Source: an uncultured Eubacteriales bacterium
Lineage (GTDB): Bacteria > Bacillota_A > Clostridia > Christensenellales > Aristaeellaceae
Assembly: GCA_944333375.1 (NCBI GenBank)
Contig: CALVKX010000050.1
Location: forward strand, 1 to 11,413
Length of the DNA stretch: 11,413 bases
Direction: 5' to 3'
Below are positions 7,648 through 11,413 of the stretch, one piece after another; position 1 is the stretch's first letter; each line of letters opens with the position of its first letter. The notes beneath the pieces were generated by a model that did not search any database, had not been told where the DNA came from, and worked only from the letters and a program-made list of their open reading frames with translations. The position numbers were made by a program, and so were the translations under genes.

Positions 7648-7731
7648 ATGAAAAAGAAAAAGACGGAGGAGCGGCTTTTCACGCCGCCCCCCAGACCAAG
7701 GCGCATGGGGCGCGCGCCGGTGAGGCACTGA
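7648..7731 (+). CDS. Putative 27-residue basic, proline-rich small protein
   Basis: Not recognised. The frame starts at ATG 7648 and ends at TGA 7729-7731. A very strong purine tract, GGGGAGGGAAGG at 7635-7646, sits directly upstream, which is the main evidence for translation. The product begins MKKKKTEERLF, then has PPP at 13-15 and an Arg-rich end (RPRRMGR at 16-22); it has 10 Lys/Arg against 2 Glu, a net charge near +8, and no hydrophobic segment or cysteine. It lies 34 bases after rpe and 33 before the helicase gene. In B. subtilis the 26-residue SpoVM is encoded a gene or so after rpe, but this peptide lacks the amphipathic character of SpoVM, so orthology is not claimed. It could bind nucleic acid or be a leader peptide for the helicase gene. 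It may also not be a real gene. Confidence 0.4.
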   Translation: MKKKKTEERLFTPPPRPRRMGRAPVRH

Positions 7732-7764
7732 GCGCCCGAAACCATTTGTACAGAAAGGGATTTC

Positions 7765-9150
7765 ATGCAGTTTGACGAATTGAACCTCATCGCCCCGCTG
7801 CTCCGGGCCGTCCGGGAGATGGGCTACAGCGAGCCCACCCCCATCCAGCGCGAAACCATCCCGCCGGTGCTCGCGGGCCGCGACGTGCTGGGCTGCGCCC
7901 AGACCGGCACGGGCAAGACCGCCGCGTTCGCCCTGCCCATCCTGCAGCGGCTGAACGCCGAGCGCAAGCAGCACGCGGGCCGGCGCACGATCCGGGCCTT
8001 GATCCTCACCCCCACGCGCGAGCTCGCGCTTCAGATCTTTGAAAACTTTGAAGGCTACGGCAAGGGCCTGCCCCTGCGCCCCTGCGTCATCTTCGGGGGC
8101 GTCGGCCAGCAGCCGCAGGTGGAGGCGCTCAGGCGCGGCGTGGATATCCTGGTGGCCACGCCCGGCCGCCTCAACGACCTGATCCAGCAGGGGCACATCA
8201 CCCTGGAGCATATCGAGATCTTCGTGCTGGACGAGGCGGACCGCATGCTGGACATGGGCTTCATCCACGACGTGCGAAAGGTCATCGCCCGCCTGCCCCA
8301 GAAGCGGCAGACGCTGCTGTTTTCCGCCACCATGCCCCCGGAGGTCGAAAAGCTCGCCCTGGGCATTTTGCGCGACCCGGCCAGCGTGAAGGTCGATCCC
8401 GTGTCCAGCCCCGTGGAGCGCATCGAGCAGGGGCTGTATCTGGTGGACAAGGCCAACAAAAAACACCTGCTGGCAAAGCTGCTCGGCCAGCCGGAGGTGG
8501 ACAGCGCGCTGGTCTTTACCCGCACCAAGCACGGGGCCGACCGCGTGGTGCGCGAGCTTTCGCGCGCGGGCATCCAGGCGCGCGCCATCCACGGCAACAA
8601 GAGCCAGAGCGCCCGCCAGCAGGCCCTTTCGGACTTTAAGAGCGGCAGGAGCCGCGTTCTGGTGGCCACGGACATCGCCGCGCGCGGCATCGACGTGGCG
8701 GGGCTGTCGCACGTGTTCAACTACGACCTGCCCAACGAGCCGGAGGCCTATGTCCACCGCATCGGCCGCACGGGCCGCGCGGGGATGGACGGGCGGGCGG
8801 TGAGCTTTTGCTGCATGGACGAGATAAAGGAGCTTGCGCAGATCGAAAAGCTCCTGGGCCACAAGCTGCCCCGGCTGGAGAGCGAATGGCCCATGGAGGT
8901 GTTGACCGAAAGCGCGCCGCGGCCGTCCCGGATCGCCCGCACAGAGAAACCGCCCCGCCGCGCGGAAAAGACGCCCGCGCCGCTGACCGCCGTGCGCGCT
9001 ACGCCGCTGGAGCGGCCGCTGCGCGCAGCGCCTGTCCGCCCGGCGGCGCCGGCCGCGCCGCGGCAGGACCACCGGGATTACGAGGACCTCGTTCACCGGC
9101 AGCGTTCCCAGCGCCGCCGCCCCCTTTCCACCGGCAACGACCGCCGGTAA
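7765..9150 (+). CDS. DEAD-box ATP-dependent RNA helicase (CshA/RhlE type)
   Basis: Unwinds RNA duplexes at the expense of ATP; such enzymes serve ribosome assembly, cold growth and mRNA decay. The two RecA-like domains are complete: Q motif (F3, GYSEPTPIQ), Walker A AQTGTGKT with K51, PTRELA, the GG and TPGR motifs, DEAD at 156-159, SAT at 187-189, then in domain 2 the [17 protein letters not shown] and HRIGRTGR (331-338) motifs. The core ends near residue 375. The remaining 85 or so residues are a low-complexity, Arg/Pro/Ala-rich basic tail typical of RhlE/CshA-like enzymes, probably an RNA-binding extension. ATG 7765 has AGAAAGGG about 5 bases upstream. A 6-bp hairpin with no T-run overlaps the stop codon. 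The exact subfamily cannot be settled from motifs, so no symbol is given. Confidence 0.95.
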   Translation: MQFDELNLIAPLLRAVREMGYSEPTPIQRETIPPVLAGRDVLGCAQTGTGKTAAFALPILQRLNAERKQHAGRRTIRALILTPTRELALQIFENFEGYGKGLPLRPCVIFGGVGQQPQVEALRRGVDILVATPGRLNDLIQQGHITLEHIEIFVLDEADRMLDMGFIHDVRKVIARLPQKRQTLLFSATMPPEVEKLALGILRDPASVKVDPVSSPVERIEQGLYLVDKANKKHLLAKLLGQPEVDSALVFTRTKHGADRVVRELSRAGIQARAIHGNKSQSARQQALSDFKSGRSRVLVATDIAARGIDVAGLSHVFNYDLPNEPEAYVHRIGRTGRAGMDGRAVSFCCMDEIKELAQIEKLLGHKLPRLESEWPMEVLTESAPRPSRIARTEKPPRRAEKTPAPLTAVRATPLERPLRAAPVRPAAPAAPRQDHRDYEDLVHRQRSQRRRPLSTGNDRR

Positions 9151-9174
9151 ACCGCCACGAAGGAGACGCATACC

Positions 9175-10548
9175 ATGCCAAAGCAGATGACCGCGGAACA
9201 GAAGCTGACCTACATGACCGAAACACCCCTGCCAAGGCTGGTGCTCTCGCTCTCCGTGCCCACCATCGTCAGCATGCTCATTACCTCCTTTTACAACATG
9301 GCCGACACCTATTTCGTGGGCCTGATCGGCTCGGCCAGCGCGTCGGGCGCGGTGGGCTTGGCCTTCCCGCTCATGGCCGTCATGCAGGCCGTGGGCTTCA
9401 TGTTCGGCCACGGGTCGGGCAACCACATGGCCCGCGTCCTGGGGGCGGGCGACGCGGAGGACGCGCGGCGCATGGCCGCTACCGGCTTCTTTGCCGCCTT
9501 CTTCGCGGGCCTTGCCATCATGGCCGTCGGCCTGCTGGCCTGCGAGCCGCTGGTCTACGCCCTGGGCTCCACGCCCACCATCGCCCCCTACGCCCAGGCC
9601 TACCTGGGCTATCTCATGCCCGGCACGCCGTTTCTGATCGCCAGCCTCGTGCTCAACAATCAGCTCCGCTTCCAGGGCAGCGCCTTCTACGCCATGATCG
9701 GCATCACCTCCGGCGCGGTGCTCAACATCATCCTGGACCCCATCTTCATCTTCACCTTCGGCATGGGCGTGGCGGGCGCGGCGCTGGCGACCAGCCTGAG
9801 CCAGGCGGTCAGCTTCTTTTTGCTGCTGGCAGGCACCCGGCGCGGCGGCAACATCCGCATCCATTGGCGCAACTTCACCCCCACGCGCACCAATTTCCGA
9901 GAGATCCTGCGCGGCGGCGTGCCCTCTTTGGCCCGGCAGGGCCTCAACAGCCTGGGCACCGTCTGCCTCAACATCGCCTCCGGCGGCTACGGCGACGCGG
10001 CCATCGCGGCCATGAGCATCGTATCGCGCGTGATGATGATGGCCGTCAGCGCCATCATCGGATTTGGGCAGGGCTTCCAGCCCATCTGCGGCTTCAACTA
10101 CGGCGCGGGGCTCTATGAGCGGGTGCGCAAGGCGTTCTGGTTTTGTGTCAGGCTCTGCTTCGGCGTCCTGATCGTGGTCAGCGCCGCTGCCATCGCCTTT
10201 GCGCCCGGCATCATCAGCCTCTTTTTGGCCGGCGACGCTCAGGTGCAGCAAATCGGCACGTTGGCGTTGCGCCTGCAATGCGCGCTGATTCCGCTCTTTG
10301 CCTTCACCTGCCTGGCAAACATGATGCTTCAGACGATGGGCATCGCCGGCCGCGCCACGCTGCTGGCCATGGCCCGTCAGGGCTTGTGCTTCATTCCCGC
10401 AATATGGCTTTTGGAGCATGCCTTCGGCCTCCTTGGGGTGCAGCTGGCCCAGCCCGCGGCGGATCTGCTGTCCTCCCTGCTGGCCATTCCGCTTACGCTT
10501 CCCGTCCTTCGCGACCTGCGCGCCCGCGGAGAAGGCAAAAAAATTTAA
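9175..10548 (+). CDS. MATE-family efflux transporter (MepA-like)
   Basis: Membrane antiporter that exports organic cations or drugs in exchange for Na+ or H+. It has 457 residues, the normal length, with hydrophobic stretches compatible with 12 transmembrane helices in two homologous halves. Family landmarks include the N-terminal PLPRLVLSLSVPTIVSMLI and FYNMADTYFVG segment, the FGHGSGNHMARVLGAGD region after the second helix, and the matching second-half stretch IIGFGQGFQPICGFNYGAG. This pattern is the MepA/DinF-like branch common in Clostridia. ATG 9175 has AAGGAG at 9160-9165, 9 bases upstream. It follows the helicase by 24 bases and is probably co-transcribed with it, although no functional link is evident. 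The substrate cannot be told from sequence. A flavour of AT-rich codons (AAA AAA ATT) ends the gene. Confidence 0.94.
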   Translation: MPKQMTAEQKLTYMTETPLPRLVLSLSVPTIVSMLITSFYNMADTYFVGLIGSASASGAVGLAFPLMAVMQAVGFMFGHGSGNHMARVLGAGDAEDARRMAATGFFAAFFAGLAIMAVGLLACEPLVYALGSTPTIAPYAQAYLGYLMPGTPFLIASLVLNNQLRFQGSAFYAMIGITSGAVLNIILDPIFIFTFGMGVAGAALATSLSQAVSFFLLLAGTRRGGNIRIHWRNFTPTRTNFREILRGGVPSLARQGLNSLGTVCLNIASGGYGDAAIAAMSIVSRVMMMAVSAIIGFGQGFQPICGFNYGAGLYERVRKAFWFCVRLCFGVLIVVSAAAIAFAPGIISLFLAGDAQVQQIGTLALRLQCALIPLFAFTCLANMMLQTMGIAGRATLLAMARQGLCFIPAIWLLEHAFGLLGVQLAQPAADLLSSLLAIPLTLPVLRDLRARGEGKKI

Positions 10549-10555
10549 AAAAGTG

Positions 10556-10586
10556 TGAACCTTTTGCCACCCTTTTCCGTCCTATA
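10556..10586 (+). promoter_or_regulatory. Candidate ECF-sigma-type promoter
   Basis: TGAACCTTTT at 10556-10565 resembles the GAAC-type -35 element and CGTCCTATA at 10578-10586 resembles the CGTC-type -10 element of extracytoplasmic-function sigma factors. The gap between GAAC and CGTC is 17 bases. The position, 7 bases after the MATE stop and pointing at the DUF3048 gene, fits an envelope-stress input. No sigma gene is present in the window, so the cognate factor is unknown. Confidence 0.5.
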
Positions 10587-10663
10587 GTTGGGAAAGCGCT
10601 GAGAATGAATCCGCGCACGAACGGGAAAGGAGGCGTGCGGCGAAAGATGGAAATCGTTTCATA

Positions 10664-10681
10664 TATTACGCAAGTATTACG
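10664..10681 (+). repeat. TATTACG direct repeat pair, possible activator site
   Basis: Two identical 7-base copies, TATTACG at 10664-10670 and 10675-10681, are 11 bases apart start to start, one helical turn. The second copy abuts the -35 hexamer at 10682. Direct repeats with this phasing next to a -35 are the usual layout for PhoB/OmpR-type response regulators, which suggests an operator; the binding protein is unknown. Confidence 0.4.
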
Positions 10682-10711
10682 TTGACAGCCGCTTTCCAAA
10701 GATGGTATAAT
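10682..10711 (+). promoter_or_regulatory. Consensus housekeeping (sigma-A) promoter with extended -10
   Basis: TTGACA at 10682-10687 and TATAAT at 10706-10711 are both perfect hexamers, separated by 18 bases. TG at 10703-10704 one base before TATAAT gives an extended -10. The predicted transcription start is near 10717-10719, about 64 bases before the GTG of the DUF3048 gene. It is the strongest promoter match in the window. Confidence 0.88.
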
Positions 10712-10721
10712 CAATATCGGT

Positions 10722-10744
10722 TGCGGCGCAGCCCCTGCGCCGCA
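10722..10744 (+). promoter_or_regulatory. Perfect stem-loop at the predicted 5' end of the DUF3048 mRNA
   Basis: TGCGGCGCAG at 10722-10731 is the exact reverse complement of CTGCGCCGCA at 10735-10744, giving a 10-bp GC-rich stem with a CCC loop. It starts only a few bases from the predicted transcription start. No T-run follows, so it is not an intrinsic terminator. Such 5'-terminal hairpins are known to stabilise mRNAs (ompA, aprE leaders); that role here is inference. Confidence 0.65.
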
Positions 10745-10768
10745 CGAGAGAATGAGAGCGAATACTAG

Positions 10769-10775
10769 AGGAGGT
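10769..10775 (+). promoter_or_regulatory. Near-perfect Shine-Dalgarno setting a GTG start
   Basis: AGGAGGT lies 6 bases before GTG 10782 and outside the upstream hairpin, so it stays accessible. It decides the GTG start of the DUF3048 gene, which has no ATG at its N-terminus before the signal peptide core. Confidence 0.85.
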
Positions 10776-10781
10776 CCGACT

Positions 10782-11413
10782 GTGAAGAGATACCTTTCCA
10801 TGATGCTGGCGGCTTTGCTGGTGCTGACCGCTGTGCCTGCCCTGGCGGCCAATGACGCCGGCACCAACTATACCCTCTCCACCGAGGGCGCCGTGGTGCT
10901 GCAGGATATCGCCGACCGCAACATCACGCCTGCGGCGGGCGCCCTGGACGTCAACCCCGTCATCGAGGGCCAGAGCCCCACGACCGGCATGCCCGTGAGC
11001 GGCAATACCCTGTATATGCCCATGCTGGTGCAGATCAGCAATCCTGAAGGTTCCGTGAAGGTGGACGGCAAGAACGTGACCGCCGCCGGCATCGGCCAGC
11101 GCGCGCCCTGGGGCGGCCAGTATGCGGACATCGTGTATGAGGGCATCCTCTACCGTTCCGGCCAGACCCGTATCACCTTCCTGTTCAACGACAGCTTCGC
11201 CGAGGGTCAGCCCCTGAGCGTCGGCCCCGTGCGTTCGGCCCGTATCGGCCACGTGCTCCTGCGCGAGGAGTGGCAGGGCGGCATCGTCTATGCCGGCGGC
11301 CCGCGCCGTGAGGAGAACAACATCGCGGCCATGTTCGCCGAGCTGGGCGCCAGCGAGAAGGGCGTCACCTTCAACCTGCTGGACGGTAAGTACCAGGAGT
11401 ACAAAAACCGCGT
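10782..11413 (+). CDS. Secreted DUF3048 (YerB-like) protein, N-terminal part (3' end outside window)
   Basis: The frame is open from GTG 10782 to the window edge (210 whole codons). Residues 1-22 form a signal peptide: KRY, a hydrophobic core, then PALA with likely cleavage after A22 or A23. There is no lipobox cysteine, so it should be released or wall-associated rather than a lipoprotein as YerB is. DUF3048 hallmarks are NPVIEGQSPTTGMPVSG near residues 60-75, a stretch around YADIVYEGILYRSGQTRITF (114 onward), VGPVRSAR (147-154) and a following YAGG. The family's biochemical role is not established. By hand count 5 of 11 Arg codons are CGT, a codon rare in the upstream genes, and the promoter, leader and ribosome binding site are all near-ideal, suggesting high expression. 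Confidence 0.85.
   Translation, partial: MKRYLSMMLAALLVLTAVPALAANDAGTNYTLSTEGAVVLQDIADRNITPAAGALDVNPVIEGQSPTTGMPVSGNTLYMPMLVQISNPEGSVKVDGKNVTAAGIGQRAPWGGQYADIVYEGILYRSGQTRITFLFNDSFAEGQPLSVGPVRSARIGHVLLREEWQGGIVYAGGPRREENNIAAMFAELGASEKGVTFNLLDGKYQEYKNR

Noticed and set aside
7671..7687. GCGGC/GCCGC hairpin inside the mini-ORF as a terminator of the rpe operon
   Set aside because: Only 5 bp and followed by a C-run rather than T residues.
9130..9148. Hairpin ACCGGC/GCCGGT at the helicase stop codon as a terminator
   Set aside because: Only 6 bp with a 7-base loop and no T-run; MATE follows after 24 bases with its own ribosome binding site.
7495..10419. A 974-codon open frame on the minus strand across rpe, the helicase and MATE genes
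   Set aside because: It lies opposite three well-identified genes, its translation is a low-complexity Ala/Gly/His/Arg/Gln mixture without motifs, and long antisense frames are expected where third codon positions are nearly all G or C.
10722..10744. Hairpin as an intrinsic terminator or riboswitch
   Set aside because: No T-run follows and the leader of about 64 bases is too short and simple for a known riboswitch aptamer.

Overview
The window is about two thirds G+C and almost entirely coding on the + strand. Its gene order is the def-fmt-rsmB-rlmN-prpC-prkC-rsgA-rpe cluster known from Bacillus subtilis (priA-def-fmt-yloM-N-O-P-Q-R) and other Firmicutes. Gram-positive-type Shine-Dalgarno sequences, a PASTA kinase with its PP2C phosphatase, a MepA-type MATE transporter, an ECF-type promoter and a DUF3048 protein together suggest a high-GC member of the Clostridia, probably uncultured. 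The exact taxon is inference; no rRNA or other strong taxonomic marker is present.

Region 1 (1-7613) is one tightly packed operon. It begins with the last codons of peptide deformylase, then methionyl-tRNA formyltransferase, the rRNA methyltransferases RsmB and RlmN, the PP2C phosphatase PrpC, the membrane PASTA Ser/Thr kinase PrkC, the ribosome-assembly GTPase RsgA and ribulose-phosphate 3-epimerase. Adjacent genes overlap by 1-8 bases or are separated by about 20 bases, so translation is probably coupled. The operon joins initiator-tRNA formylation and N-terminal deformylation, rRNA modification and ribosome assembly to a reversible phosphorylation module. RsgA homologues are known PrkC substrates in other Firmicutes.

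Region 2 (7614-7764) is where B. subtilis carries thiN and spoVM. Here there is only a 27-codon, very basic, proline-rich reading frame with a strong ribosome binding site, and that site can pair with sequence just after the rpe stop codon.

Region 3 (7765-10548) holds a DEAD-box RNA helicase and, 24 bases later, a MATE-family multidrug/cation antiporter.

Region 4 (10549-11413) is the regulatory highlight. A 233-base, AT-richer gap contains an ECF-sigma-like promoter, a pair of TATTACG direct repeats one helical turn apart, a consensus housekeeping promoter with an extended -10, a perfect 10-bp hairpin at the predicted 5' end of the message and a near-perfect Shine-Dalgarno. These precede a secreted DUF3048 (YerB-like) protein that runs off the window and uses a distinct codon set. 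Everything points to strong, multi-input expression of this exported protein.

No tRNA, rRNA, CRISPR array, insertion sequence or convincing intrinsic terminator was seen. Apart from the 10549-10781 gap, no untranslated stretch exceeds about 150 bases. No clearly new multi-gene system is present; the least explained parts are the mini-ORF after rpe and the control region of the DUF3048 gene.
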